Position numbers and translations under genes: made by a program. A DNA stretch of 33,830 nt, from positions 1-33,830 of the forward strand of contig NZ_KB902534.1 of the NCBI RefSeq assembly GCF_000379525.1, in the 5' to 3' direction. This stretch comes from Lamprocystis purpurea DSM 4197. Lineage in GTDB: Bacteria > Pseudomonadota > Gammaproteobacteria > Chromatiales > Chromatiaceae. Shown here piece by piece: positions 8,157-16,107 of the stretch; position 1 is the stretch's first letter, and the number at the start of each line of letters is the position of its first letter. The notes beneath the pieces were generated by a model. That model did not search any database and had not been told where the DNA came from. It saw only the letters and a program-made list of their open reading frames with translations.

Positions 8157-8837
8157 TTATGCAGATTCACTTGCGTTCATGTGCGAACCGTTTTCTCCTT
8201 GCGGCGCCGGGGTCTTGTCCGGAAACTCGCACAGGTCGGCGATGGGGCAGGTGGGACACTTGGGGGTGCGTGCCACGCAGCAGTAACGACCGTGCAGAAT
8301 CAGCCAGTGGTGGGCGTTCTGGAGGAACTCGCGGGGGGTGTGGCGCAGGAGCTTGTGCTCCACCGCCAGCGGCGTGGCCCCCGGGGCGATCCGGGTGCGG
8401 TTACCGACGCGAAAGATGTGGGTATCGACCGCCATCGTCGGCTCACCGAAGGCGGTATTGAGCACCACGTTGGCGGTCTTGCGGCCCACGCCGGGTAGTG
8501 CTTCCAGCAACTCGCGGGTGCGGGGCACAGCGCCGCCGTGGGCAGCCAACAAGTGCTCGCAGGTCTTGATGATATTGCGTGCCTTGCTGTTGAAGAGGCC
8601 GATGGTGCGGATATGGGATTTCAGTCCCTCCTCGCCCAGGTTGAGGATCGCCTGGGGTGTGTTGGCCACTGGGAAGAGCCGGGCGGTGGCCTGGTTGACC
8701 GCCTTGTCGGTCGCTTGGGCGGAGAGGATGACGGCGATCAGCAGTTCAAAGGGGCTTTGATACACCAGTTCGGTGGTTGGTGCCGGGTTGGCGGCGCGCA
8801 GGCGCTCGAAGATCCGGCGGCGTTTGGTATCGTTCAT
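8157..8837 (-). CDS. nth: Endonuclease III
   Basis: DNA glycosylase/AP lyase that removes oxidised pyrimidines in base-excision repair. At 226 residues it aligns almost position by position with the E. coli enzyme. The helix-hairpin-helix LPGVGRKTANV carries the catalytic Lys120, and AVDTHIFRV carries the catalytic Asp138. The C-terminal 4Fe-4S ligands are Cys187, Cys194, Cys197 and Cys203. It is the first gene of the leftward nth-DUF1841-queG group and diverges from the restriction-modification cassette. The SOS box at 8925-8940 lies 87 bases upstream, but the promoter overlapping that box faces the other way. Confidence 0.97.
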   Translation of the reverse strand: MNDTKRRRIFERLRAANPAPTTELVYQSPFELLIAVILSAQATDKAVNQATARLFPVANTPQAILNLGEEGLKSHIRTIGLFNSKARNIIKTCEHLLAAHGGAVPRTRELLEALPGVGRKTANVVLNTAFGEPTMAVDTHIFRVGNRTRIAPGATPLAVEHKLLRHTPREFLQNAHHWLILHGRYCCVARTPKCPTCPIADLCEFPDKTPAPQGENGSHMNASESA

Positions 8838-8907
8838 CGTGTCGGGAAGATAAGGCGTCCGTCACCGCGTGCCAAGTCCCAAGCACGATCCCCGCGTGGC
8901 TTCGCGC

Positions 8908-8940
8908 TTGCAAAATGCCTGGATCTGGATAAAAATACAG
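8908..8940 (+). promoter_or_regulatory. Candidate SOS promoter with LexA box
   Basis: CTGGATAAAAATACAG at 8925-8940 is a complete CTG-N10-CAG LexA operator with an A/T-rich centre; seven of the ten central bases match the enterobacterial consensus. It overlaps a plausible rightward promoter: -35 TTGCAA at 8908-8913, 16-base spacer, -10 TAAAAA at 8930-8935. LexA bound here would block the -10. The next rightward gene is the DNA methyltransferase, 80 bases on; lexA lies 2.1 kb downstream behind the methylase and nuclease. The remaining bases of the gap 8838-9020 show no gene. Confidence 0.7.
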
Positions 8941-9020
8941 CTATCGCAGACCGTCTCACGATTTGACAGCAATCGCCTGACATCAAGCCGGTCCCGCCCT
9001 GGGAATCTCGGAGCAACTCC

Positions 9021-9998
9021 ATGTATCTCAAACGGACTTCACCATATCATCCCTACTACACCAGTGCTTTGGGAGAAGCCTTTCTGTGCGATACCCTGGA
9101 GTTTTTGCCTTTTCTGTGTGATGCGTCCGTAGACCTGATCCTCACCTCGCCGCCCTTTGCGCTCAAACGCAAGAAAGAGTACGGCAATGAGGAAGAAGAC
9201 AAATACTGCGACTGGTTCATGTCCTTCGCCCCGCATCTGTACCGGATTCTCAAGGATGATGGTTCCTTTGTTCTCGATCTGGGCGGGGCCTACAAACCGG
9301 GGTTCCCCGTACGCTCCATTTACCAGTTCGAGTTGCTGGTGCGGCTGGTCAAGGAGACTGGATTTTATCTGGCACAGGAGTTTTACCACTACAATCCGGC
9401 GCGTCTGCCGGCACCGGCCGAGTGGGTCAATGTACGTCGTGTGCGGGTCAAGGATTCGGTGAATGTTGTCTGGTGGTTGTCCAAGACACCGAATCCCAAA
9501 GCCGATAACCGGCAAGTGTTGCGGCCTTACAGCGACAGTATGCAAAGTCTGTTGAAAAACGGCTACAAGGCGAAGCTGCGGCCGAGCGGACACGACATCT
9601 CGGAGAAGTTTTCGCGTGACAATGGCGGCGCGATCCCCCCGAACCTACTTGAATTGGCCAATACCGACAGTAACGGCCGCTACCAGCAGCTGTGCCGTGA
9701 ATATGGCGTTAAGGTCCATCCGGCGCGCTTTCCGCCGCAGTTCGCCGAATTCTTTATCAAATTTTTAACCGATGAGGGCGCCTTGGTATACGACATCTTC
9801 GCCGGCTCCAATACCACCGGATTCGTTGCCGAGAAATTGGCGCGCCGGTGGCTGGCGACCGAACTCTCCGAAGAATACCTGCGGGGCAGTAAATTTCGCT
9901 TTATGGACAAGGATCTGCCGGTGAAAGTCAGCAAGCGGGTGACACGCGCAGTGGAGAAGGAAAACCTTCAGATGTCGCTTTTTCCAAACAAGAAATGA
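9021..9998 (+). CDS. DNA (cytosine-N4)-methyltransferase, PvuII-type
   Basis: Modification half of a type II restriction-modification pair. The catalytic motif IV, TSPPF, lies near the N-terminus (SPPF at 43-46), and the AdoMet-binding motif DIFAGSNTTGFVAEKLARRW follows near residues 258-275. This order is typical of beta-class methylases, and SPP(F/Y) favours N4-cytosine methylation. Many stretches recall M.PvuII: ALKRKKEYGN, RPSGHD, DNGGAIPPNLLE, VHPARFP. This is recalled from memory, not searched; if right, CAGCTG or a related site is the likely target. GGAG precedes the ATG. The gene overlaps the HNH gene by four bases (ATGA). Its base composition is visibly less G+C-rich than its neighbours, which suggests transfer. 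Confidence 0.9.
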   Translation: MYLKRTSPYHPYYTSALGEAFLCDTLEFLPFLCDASVDLILTSPPFALKRKKEYGNEEEDKYCDWFMSFAPHLYRILKDDGSFVLDLGGAYKPGFPVRSIYQFELLVRLVKETGFYLAQEFYHYNPARLPAPAEWVNVRRVRVKDSVNVVWWLSKTPNPKADNRQVLRPYSDSMQSLLKNGYKAKLRPSGHDISEKFSRDNGGAIPPNLLELANTDSNGRYQQLCREYGVKVHPARFPPQFAEFFIKFLTDEGALVYDIFAGSNTTGFVAEKLARRWLATELSEEYLRGSKFRFMDKDLPVKVSKRVTRAVEKENLQMSLFPNKK

Positions 9999-10987
9999 GC
10001 GGACCACTGCGCAAGCAAGATCTGTTGAAGCGAGTCCTTTTAGGGGTCGATGCCAGTGGTTGGCAGGCGCTTGTCGTTCATCGATCACACCCGTTCGGTT
10101 TGCGCATATTCAGGTGCGAAGACGCCCATTTTATCAGTTTTCGCATCTATATCTGGAACTGTACACCAGGCGGCAGGAACCGTCCCGTTGACGAATTTCG
10201 GGTGCAGCTTACGGGTACGGTCCCGCAAGCTGAAAGGGGAGAGATAACCTTATTACTTGGTTGGCATGAGGGTTACGGTGTCTTCGTCGGGTTCGACATG
10301 CGTCGACATGCCGGCCAAGCATCGGCTTCTCCCTCCATTCAAGTCAAGGAGGCATCATTGCTCAATGCGCACAACCGGGCATTCTCCGCATATGATCGAG
10401 CAAATGGTGAAATCGCGATCTGTTTCCGTCCGGAATTCCTGGTCGAATATTGTATGAATCTGGCAACGCTTCACGGTTTTACGGCTGATGACGAAGCTTT
10501 AGGGATGTTGAATACGATCGATACGTTGAATGAGCGTGACGTTGAGACCAGGATCGCCAGTTTCGAACGGCGCGAGGTCATCGCCACTATTAGAAAAAAA
10601 TATCGTGAGTATGATTTCCGCCGTCGTGTTGTAACCGCTTACGCAGCAACCTGTGCTTTTTGCGGTGTACAGCTAAGGTTAGTTGAAGCCGCCCATATCA
10701 TTCCGGTAGCGGCAGATTCAAGTACGGACGAAACGCGCAACGGTGTCGCTTTGTGCGCGCTGCACCACCGCGCTTACGATCAGAATCTGATCAGCTTCGA
10801 TGAAGCGTATCGCATTGAAGTCAGTGCTACGGCGATCATGCGGCTAAGCGAAAGCGGTTTGGCGGGTGGCTTGGCAGCATTTCGCGAAGGCATCAAAAGT
10901 GCGATCGTTCTGCCGGCGGATAAGCGCGATTATCCAGCCCGACAGTATGTTGCAAAAAGTCGCGAGATCCGGCAATGGCAAACATGA
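9995..10987 (+). CDS. HNH endonuclease, probable restriction partner
   Basis: A 330-residue protein. The C-terminal third holds an HNH nuclease fold: CAFCG near residue 219, then [10 protein letters not shown], then [21 protein letters not shown], giving the zinc-binding Cys pairs and the catalytic His/Asn/His. The first 200 residues are a separate domain without recognisable catalytic residues and probably recognise DNA; they resemble the methylase-associated domains found N-terminal to HNH in similar cassettes. Its start overlaps the methylase stop by four bases and lacks its own ribosome-binding site, so translation is probably coupled and methylase is made first. The classical PvuII nuclease is not HNH, so the methylase/nuclease pairing is mixed. 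Low-GC composition matches the methylase. Confidence 0.8.
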   Translation: MSGPLRKQDLLKRVLLGVDASGWQALVVHRSHPFGLRIFRCEDAHFISFRIYIWNCTPGGRNRPVDEFRVQLTGTVPQAERGEITLLLGWHEGYGVFVGFDMRRHAGQASASPSIQVKEASLLNAHNRAFSAYDRANGEIAICFRPEFLVEYCMNLATLHGFTADDEALGMLNTIDTLNERDVETRIASFERREVIATIRKKYREYDFRRRVVTAYAATCAFCGVQLRLVEAAHIIPVAADSSTDETRNGVALCALHHRAYDQNLISFDEAYRIEVSATAIMRLSESGLAGGLAAFREGIKSAIVLPADKRDYPARQYVAKSREIRQWQT

Positions 10988-11030
10988 GTTGTTCCTATCG
11001 GGTCGACCGCGCCATCGGAGGCCAAGCACA

Positions 11031-11729
11031 GTGATCGACCAACTCACCGATCGCCAGCGCCAGATACTGGATCTGATCCAGCGTCATATCCGCGTGACCG
11101 GCGTGCCGCCGACCCGGGCCGAAATCGCCCGCATCCTGGGGTTCCGCTCCGTCAATGCCGCGGAGGACCACCTGCGCGCCCTGGCCCGGCATGGTGTCAT
11201 CGAACTCACGCGCGGGCGCTCGCGGGGCATTCGACTGATTGCGGATGGGGCGATCGGGGGGGACGCGAATGCGGATACGCGGCCCGGTGCGGCGGGTGGG
11301 TTCGGTGCGGGAGCGGACCTGCCGGTGATCGGGAGGGTGGCCGCCGGCAGTCCGATTCTGGCCGCGGAGCATGTTGAGGACCGTCATCGGATCAGCCCCG
11401 ATCTGTTCCGTCCGCGGGCGGACTACTTGCTGCGGGTGCGCGGCAGCAGTATGCGCGACGTGGGTATCCTCGACGGCGACTTGCTCGCCGTGCATGCCTC
11501 TGCGGAGGCGCAGAATGGTCAGATCGTCGTCGCGCGGCTTGCTGATGAGGTGACGGTCAAGCGACTGCGCCGCCATGCCCGCTGGGAACATCGCGTGCAA
11601 CTCCTGGCGGAGAATCCGGAGTTTCCGCCCATCGTGGTGGACCTGCGGGAGCAGGAACTGGTCATTGAGGGCATTGCCGTGGGCGTGCTGCGCCTGGGGT
11701 TGGCCGCGCCGCTGCAGGTCGACGACTGA
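11031..11729 (+). CDS. lexA: LexA repressor
   Basis: Master repressor of the SOS response. The start chosen is a GTG at 11031 with GGAGG just upstream, giving [20 protein letters not shown], the normal LexA beginning; the longer open frame back to 10866 only reads through the end of the nuclease gene. The 232-residue protein has the N-terminal winged helix ([25 protein letters not shown]). The self-cleavage bond is Ala105-Gly106, with catalytic Ser140 in GSSMRD and Lys177 in VTVKRL. A glycine/alanine-rich linker before the cleavage site is longer than in E. coli. No LexA box lies between the nuclease gene and this start; the nearest is 2.1 kb upstream, before the methylase. Confidence 0.95.
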   Translation: MIDQLTDRQRQILDLIQRHIRVTGVPPTRAEIARILGFRSVNAAEDHLRALARHGVIELTRGRSRGIRLIADGAIGGDANADTRPGAAGGFGAGADLPVIGRVAAGSPILAAEHVEDRHRISPDLFRPRADYLLRVRGSSMRDVGILDGDLLAVHASAEAQNGQIVVARLADEVTVKRLRRHARWEHRVQLLAENPEFPPIVVDLREQELVIEGIAVGVLRLGLAAPLQVDD

Positions 11730-11769
11730 GCGCTTGTTTCAGGTTTTTTTCACACAGCATCTTGCCGCC

Positions 11770-12390
11770 ATGTCCATCCAACAAATCCTCGATCGGCACC
11801 CCGACCTGTGGCGCGGCCGGGTGGCGCCGGAGCAGGTCCCGGCGGGAGTGCCGACCGGGTGTGCGGCACTGGATCGGGAACTGGTCTGGGGTGGTTGGCC
11901 GCCCGGTAGTTTGAGCGAGCTGCTCAGTGCACGGATGGGCGACGGACTCGGGCTGGTCCTGCCGACCCTGGCGCGGCTCAGTACCGAACCGCGCTGGCTG
12001 CTGCTGGTTGACCCGCCCTGGCTACCCTTCGCACCGGCCCTGGCCGCCCATGGTCTGGTGCTCGAACAGGTGGTGGTCATCAACGCCGGTACGCGGTCCG
12101 CCTGGGCCGCCGAGCAGGGATTAGGCTCCGGCGCCTGTGCGGCGGTGCTGCTGTGGGGTGGCGGGCCTTGGAATCCTACGCGGCTGCGCCGGCTCCAGTT
12201 GGCTGCTGAGACCGGCGGCGCACTGGCTTTTTTGTTTCGTGATCCGGCGGCCTGCCGTAGTCCCTCGCCTGCGCCACTGCGCCTGCAAGTAGAGCGGATC
12301 GCTGACGGCCGGCGGGTGACGGTGCTCAAGCAGCGCGGCGGTCGCGGTGGGGTCGTCTTGACCCTGAGTAACGAGTCAAGCATAAGTTAA
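11770..12390 (+). CDS. imuA: ImuA/SulA-like RecA-related SOS protein
   Basis: A 206-residue protein with the pattern of ImuA: VPTGCAALDRELVWGGWPPGSLSELLS in place of a RecA Walker A region, then RWLLLVDPPWLPFAPALAAHGL and WAAEQGLGSGACAAVLLWGG. In bacteria with the full set, ImuA works with ImuB and DnaE2 in damage-induced mutagenesis; neither partner follows here. The same superfamily includes the cell-division inhibitor found next to lexA in pseudomonads, so a SulA-type role is the main alternative. It lies 40 bases after lexA and is almost surely co-transcribed. The ATG at 11770 is chosen because it begins the conserved MSIQQILDRHPDLWRG; upstream codons overlap lexA. Confidence 0.8.
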   Translation: MSIQQILDRHPDLWRGRVAPEQVPAGVPTGCAALDRELVWGGWPPGSLSELLSARMGDGLGLVLPTLARLSTEPRWLLLVDPPWLPFAPALAAHGLVLEQVVVINAGTRSAWAAEQGLGSGACAAVLLWGGGPWNPTRLRRLQLAAETGGALAFLFRDPAACRSPSPAPLRLQVERIADGRRVTVLKQRGGRGGVVLTLSNESSIS

Positions 12391-12424
12391 ACAACGACAA
12401 CGACCGAGACGCCAAAGGAGATCC
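12391..12424 (+). repeat. Dispersed ACAACG-type repeat containing a ribosome-binding site
   Basis: This 34-base stretch matches 13600-13633 at 29 positions: an (ACAACG) run followed by CGAGA.G.CAAAGG.G.TCC. The AAAGGAGA in it is the ribosome-binding site of the following gene, whose TTG start is at 12426. It begins directly after the imuA stop. Confidence 0.7.
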
Positions 12425-12425
12425 C

Positions 12426-13445
12426 TTGCGTATCGACTCCATTCGTCAGCGCCTGCAGGCCCAGGGCGCGAAGCACTGTCACGAACAGCGGGTGTTGCAG
12501 GCTTGGGCGCGCGGCCTGTCCGTGGATACCCGTCACCGTCGCGCCGAAGATTTCCTGCCGCTGCGGGTGCGCGCGGTGCTGCCGGCCTTGTTGGGCGAAT
12601 TGCAGGGTCTGGCCCGGCTGCGGTCCGAACATCCTGATGCCGACGGTTCCGCCCGGCTCCTGGTCGCGCTGGCCGATGATCAGTTGATCGAGAGCGTCCT
12701 GTTGCCGCGCAATGGCCTGTGCGTGTCCACTCAGGTCGGTTGCGCGGTCGGTTGCCGCTTTTGCATGACCGGGCGCTCCGGCCTGCTGCGCCAACTCGGC
12801 AGCGCCGAGATCGTCGCCCAGGTGGCACTCGCCCGCACGCGCCGCCCGGTCGAGCGGGTCTTGTTCATGGGAATGGGTGAACCGGCGCATAACCTCGACA
12901 ACGTGCTCGAGGCCATCGAACTGCTCGGCACCGTCGGGGCGATCGGGCACAAGCATCTGGTCTTTTCCACGGTCGGCGACCGGCGCGTCTTCGCGCGTCT
13001 GCCGCAAAGCCCGGTGAAGCCGGCGCTGGCCCTGTCACTACACAGCACGCGCGCGGAGCTGCGTGCCCGGCTGTTGCCCAAAGCACCGTTGATCGATCCG
13101 GAAGCCCTGGTCGATCTGGCCGAGTGCTATGCCCGCGCGACCGGCTGTCCGACCCAATATCAGTGGACCTTACTTGCCGGCGTCAACGACGGCGACGAAG
13201 AACTGAACGGCATCATCAGGCTCCTCACCGGGAAATACGCGATGATGAACTTCATCCCGTATAACTCGAACGAGGGACTCGGGTTCAGCCGGCCCTCATG
13301 GGAGCACGCGTCGGCGATGGCCGCCCGGTTACAGCAAGCGGGGATCGTCACCCGCCTGCGCAACTCGGTTGGACAGTCGATCGACGGTGGTTGCGGGCAG
13401 TTGCGGGCGCGGGTCCAGGACCACTTAGTCACGAGTCAGAAATAA
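12426..13445 (+). CDS. RlmN/Cfr-family radical SAM RNA methylase
   Basis: A 339-residue radical SAM enzyme of the family that methylates C2 (RlmN) or C8 (Cfr) of adenine 2503 in 23S rRNA; RlmN also acts on some tRNAs. The CxxxCxxC iron-sulfur motif is Cys106, Cys110, Cys113. The two cysteines of the unusual RlmN/Cfr mechanism are also present: Cys99 and Cys323 (IDGGCGQL). MGMGEP and LALSLHST motifs match. It is shorter than most RlmN proteins, with a reduced N-terminal domain, so it may be a paralogue rather than the housekeeping enzyme. The start is TTG with a strong AGGAGA upstream. It may share the lexA-imuA transcript (35-base gap). Confidence 0.85.
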   Translation: MRIDSIRQRLQAQGAKHCHEQRVLQAWARGLSVDTRHRRAEDFLPLRVRAVLPALLGELQGLARLRSEHPDADGSARLLVALADDQLIESVLLPRNGLCVSTQVGCAVGCRFCMTGRSGLLRQLGSAEIVAQVALARTRRPVERVLFMGMGEPAHNLDNVLEAIELLGTVGAIGHKHLVFSTVGDRRVFARLPQSPVKPALALSLHSTRAELRARLLPKAPLIDPEALVDLAECYARATGCPTQYQWTLLAGVNDGDEELNGIIRLLTGKYAMMNFIPYNSNEGLGFSRPSWEHASAMAARLQQAGIVTRLRNSVGQSIDGGCGQLRARVQDHLVTSQK

Positions 13446-13508
13446 GTACTTCAAGTGAAATATTTGTAGGCGAAAATAATTTTAACATCTTCGTACCTGA
13501 TATCCGGA

Positions 13509-13633
13509 CAGACCCTTGGTGTAGGGGCGGGTTTGAAACCCGCCCCTACGTCCGGTTATCACGTCAGATGCCTATATCATCGCCTCGATTACGACAACGA
13601 CAACGACAACGATCGAGAAGTCAAAGGCGTTCC
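13509..13633. repeat. Composite dispersed repeat: GC-rich palindrome plus ACAACG run
   Basis: In the gap between the convergent RlmN-like and srkA genes. The head is a near-perfect palindrome with 14-bp arms around one G (13521-13534 and 13536-13549, core GGGGCGGGTTT). It is flanked by CAGACCCTTGGT and followed by TCCGGTTATCACGT. The tail is CTCGATT plus an ACGACA run (13584-13612), of which 29 bases recur exactly at 23755-23783. The end matches 12391-12424. The palindrome could also fold in RNA from either convergent gene, but no T-tail is seen. Confidence 0.8.
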
Positions 13634-13638
13634 GCATA

Positions 13639-14628
13639 TCACGCCGACCACAGCGGGCCTTCCTCCATCGCCGCGATCTGCTCGCGCAGGGCCAGGATGT
13701 GATCCTGCCAGTAGTGCTGGGTGTTGAACCAGGGAAAGGCGGCGGGGAAGGCGGGGTCTTCCCAGCGGGTGGCGAGCCAGGCGGCATAGTGGATTTGGCG
13801 CAGGGTGCGCAGGGCCTCGATCAGGTGCAGTTCGCGATGGTCGAACTCCTGAAAGTCCTCGTAGCCGGCCAGCACGTCCGCCAACTGGCGGCTCATGTCG
13901 GCGCGGTCTCCGGAGAGCAGCATCCACAGGTCCTGCACCGCGGGTCCCATGCGGGCATCGTCGAAATCGACGAAGTGCGGACCGGCGTCGGTCCACAGCA
14001 GATTCCCGCGGTGACAGTCGCCGTGCAGCCGGATCATGGCGAAGTCGCCCGCCCGCGCGAAGCAGGCGTGCACGCCGACCAGTGCCATCTCGACGACGGA
14101 TTCATAGGCCGGAAGCAGGTCGCGCGGGATCCAGCCGCCGGCGAGCAGCAGATCGCGGGGGCCGGTGCCGAAGGAGGCGATGTCGAGGCACGGGCGATGC
14201 GCGAAGGGACTGACCGCGCCGATGGCATGGATGCGGCCGATCAGGCGGCCGATCCACTCCAGCACCCGCGCGTCGTCCAATTCCGGTGAGCGGCCGCCGT
14301 AGCGCGGGCTCAAACTGAAGCGGTAGCCGCGATGCGCGTGCAGGGTCCGGCCCAGCGTCGCGAAGGGCGGGACTGCCGGGATTTCCGCGTCGGCCAAATC
14401 CAGGGTGAAGGCGTGCTCCTCCAAGATGGCGGCGTCGCTCCAGCGGCCCGGTCGGTAGAACTTGGCGATCACCGGCTCGGCCTCGTCGATGCCGACCTGA
14501 TAGACCCGGTTCTCATAGCTGTTGAGCGCCAGCAGGTGGCCGTCCGTGGGCAGACCGATGGACTCCACGGCATCCAGGATCAGATCCGGACTGAGATCGG
14601 CGTAAGGTGTGGGATTCAAGTCGTTCAT
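13639..14628 (-). CDS. srkA: Stress response kinase A (YihE/RdoA-like Ser/Thr kinase)
   Basis: A 329-residue kinase of the aminoglycoside-phosphotransferase fold, almost the same length as E. coli SrkA (328). The E. coli protein counteracts stress-induced cell death and is linked to Cpx signalling. LNSYENRVYQVG near residues 30-41 is the family signature; IRLHGDCHRGNLLW holds the catalytic Asp and Asn; FVDFDDARMG holds the metal-binding Asp. The ATG at 14628 is preferred since the protein then starts like SrkA; an ATG three codons upstream is equally possible, and the long frame to 14832 is not conserved-looking. It converges on the RlmN-like gene. Confidence 0.88.
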   Translation of the reverse strand: MNDLNPTPYADLSPDLILDAVESIGLPTDGHLLALNSYENRVYQVGIDEAEPVIAKFYRPGRWSDAAILEEHAFTLDLADAEIPAVPPFATLGRTLHAHRGYRFSLSPRYGGRSPELDDARVLEWIGRLIGRIHAIGAVSPFAHRPCLDIASFGTGPRDLLLAGGWIPRDLLPAYESVVEMALVGVHACFARAGDFAMIRLHGDCHRGNLLWTDAGPHFVDFDDARMGPAVQDLWMLLSGDRADMSRQLADVLAGYEDFQEFDHRELHLIEALRTLRQIHYAAWLATRWEDPAFPAAFPWFNTQHYWQDHILALREQIAAMEEGPLWSA

Positions 14629-14817
14629 GAGTGCCATTCTAGCCGGGATCGCTGCCTTGGTGCCTGGCGATGCGCTGCGCGGCCCGACGGATGGTCTCCG
14701 CACCCGGGATTTGCCCCTTGCGACAGGTCCGGGCATGATGCGCGCGGCAGGTGCCTCCCGGGGCGTCTCAGTCAACTCCCCGACCATGATCGTCCCGCCA
14801 TGTGGGCTACCAATCCG

Positions 14818-15882
14818 ATGTGCCGACCGCATTGGCTTATCTTGAAAAATGCCGTTCGCCGCCAGTCGCGTGGGCGCAGCAGGTCCCGTTTCAGGGGCAT
14901 CGGCGCCGTCGCTCGTGCCGCGGCGATCGGTGTCCTGCTGCTTGCCGGCCTCGCGGCGGCGGACGGCGAGGGCGCCGCGAGCGGATCACGCGGCGGCGAG
15001 CCCGGCGGACCGCCGCCGGTGCGGTTCTTTGCCGTCGGCGATCTGCCCTATGGCCAATCGGAGGTCGCCCCCTTGCAGGCACTCCTGAACGCTGCCGCGG
15101 CCCAGCATCCACCCTTCATCGCCCATGTCGGTGACATCAAAGCCGGCAGCACCCCTTGTACCGACGCCAACCTGCACGAGATCGCCGGGATCTTCCGTGC
15201 GCTGCCGGTTCCGGTCGCCTACACGCCCGGAGATAACGAGTGGACCGATTGTCACCGTCCCGCCGCTGGGGGGCTGGATCCGCGTGTGCGGTTGGCGCGG
15301 GTGCGTGAGGTGTTCTTCGGTGATCCAACGGTCCTGCGGCTGGCCGCCTTGGGCGCGGTCCCGGCAGCGAAGGCGTTTCCGGAAATCTACGCCTTTCAGA
15401 TCGACGCGGTCGCCTTTATCTCGTTACATATCGTTGGCAGTAATAATGGATTTAGCGACAATGATCCCGCCGCCGCGGCCGAGTTCGCGGCGCGTGAGGC
15501 TGCGAACACGGCTTTCCTGAACCGGGCTCTGGAGTCCGCCAAGGCCGGGAATGTTCGGGCGTTGGTGCTGATGATTCAGGCGAATCCGCTGTTCGATCGG
15601 GGGCAGGGGCCGCCGGGCTTTCGGGGTTTCAAACAGCAACTCGTCGCCGCGATGGCGCGTTTCGCCGGTCCGGTGCTGGTGCTGCATGGCGACACCCATC
15701 GGTTTCGGCACGACCGGCCGCTGATCGACCCGGTGCGCGGTACGCCCTTCGCACGCCTGGTGCGGATCGAGGTGCCCGGATCGCCCGTGGTTGGCGGTGT
15801 TTGGATTACGGTTGATCCGTCGGCGCCGGAGCCCTTCCGTGCCGATCCGGTGTATGCGGTGTCGTTGGACTCCCTGAATTGA
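14818..15882 (+). CDS. Secreted calcineurin-like metallophosphoesterase
   Basis: About 354 residues. The metal-binding motifs of the calcineurin-like fold are in order: FFAVGDLPYG, HVGDIKAG, TPGDNEWTDC and a C-terminal LHGDTHRF. An arginine-rich start followed by a hydrophobic stretch ending LLLAGLAAAD (about residues 33-49) looks like a signal peptide, placing the enzyme in the periplasm or membrane-attached. The substrate is unknown. The start is uncertain: ATGs at 14800 and 14818 are both in frame with no clear ribosome-binding site, and the long frame back to 14332 only mirrors srkA. It stands alone, 225 bases ahead of cbbL on the same strand. Confidence 0.8.
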   Translation: MCRPHWLILKNAVRRQSRGRSRSRFRGIGAVARAAAIGVLLLAGLAAADGEGAASGSRGGEPGGPPPVRFFAVGDLPYGQSEVAPLQALLNAAAAQHPPFIAHVGDIKAGSTPCTDANLHEIAGIFRALPVPVAYTPGDNEWTDCHRPAAGGLDPRVRLARVREVFFGDPTVLRLAALGAVPAAKAFPEIYAFQIDAVAFISLHIVGSNNGFSDNDPAAAAEFAAREAANTAFLNRALESAKAGNVRALVLMIQANPLFDRGQGPPGFRGFKQQLVAAMARFAGPVLVLHGDTHRFRHDRPLIDPVRGTPFARLVRIEVPGSPVVGGVWITVDPSAPEPFRADPVYAVSLDSLN

Positions 15883-16107
15883 TCGAGCCGGTGACCGAGC
15901 GGGCCCGGGTAACATCCTGGCCATCTATAAGCTTTTTTGTATAGTGGATATCAAAAATATTGAGTTTTCTTTATTTATCCGATCGCTAAAATACTCCTCA
16001 GACAAGATTGCTTGGTTATTCGCGGCAACCCTTGTCGGTTTGAAGACGGTGGTCGACCCGTGGGGCGGCTGCTTCCACTTTAAGATGACATTCCACGAGG
16101 ACTGAAC
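15883..16107 (+). promoter_or_regulatory. Leader region of the RuBisCO operon
   Basis: The 225 bases between the phosphoesterase and cbbL include an AT-rich block (about 15925-16020) that contrasts with the GC-rich genes around it, the expected site of the cbb promoter. CTATA...TATAG arms occur near 15929-15946. No cbbR gene diverges from this point, and I could not identify a convincing CbbR operator or sigma-70 promoter by eye. GAGGA precedes the cbbL ATG by seven bases. Confidence 0.4.

Noticed and set aside
10866-11030. N-terminal extension of LexA
   Set aside because: It overlaps the nuclease gene; the GTG at 11031 has a strong ribosome-binding site and gives the normal LexA start.
13521-13549. 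Rho-independent terminator between the convergent genes
   Set aside because: The hairpin is strong, but no T-run follows on either strand and the same unit recurs at 23613, so it is better called a repeat.
14332-14817. Long N-terminal extension of the metallophosphoesterase
   Set aside because: It runs antisense to srkA, lacks family similarity, and would put the signal peptide in the middle of the protein.
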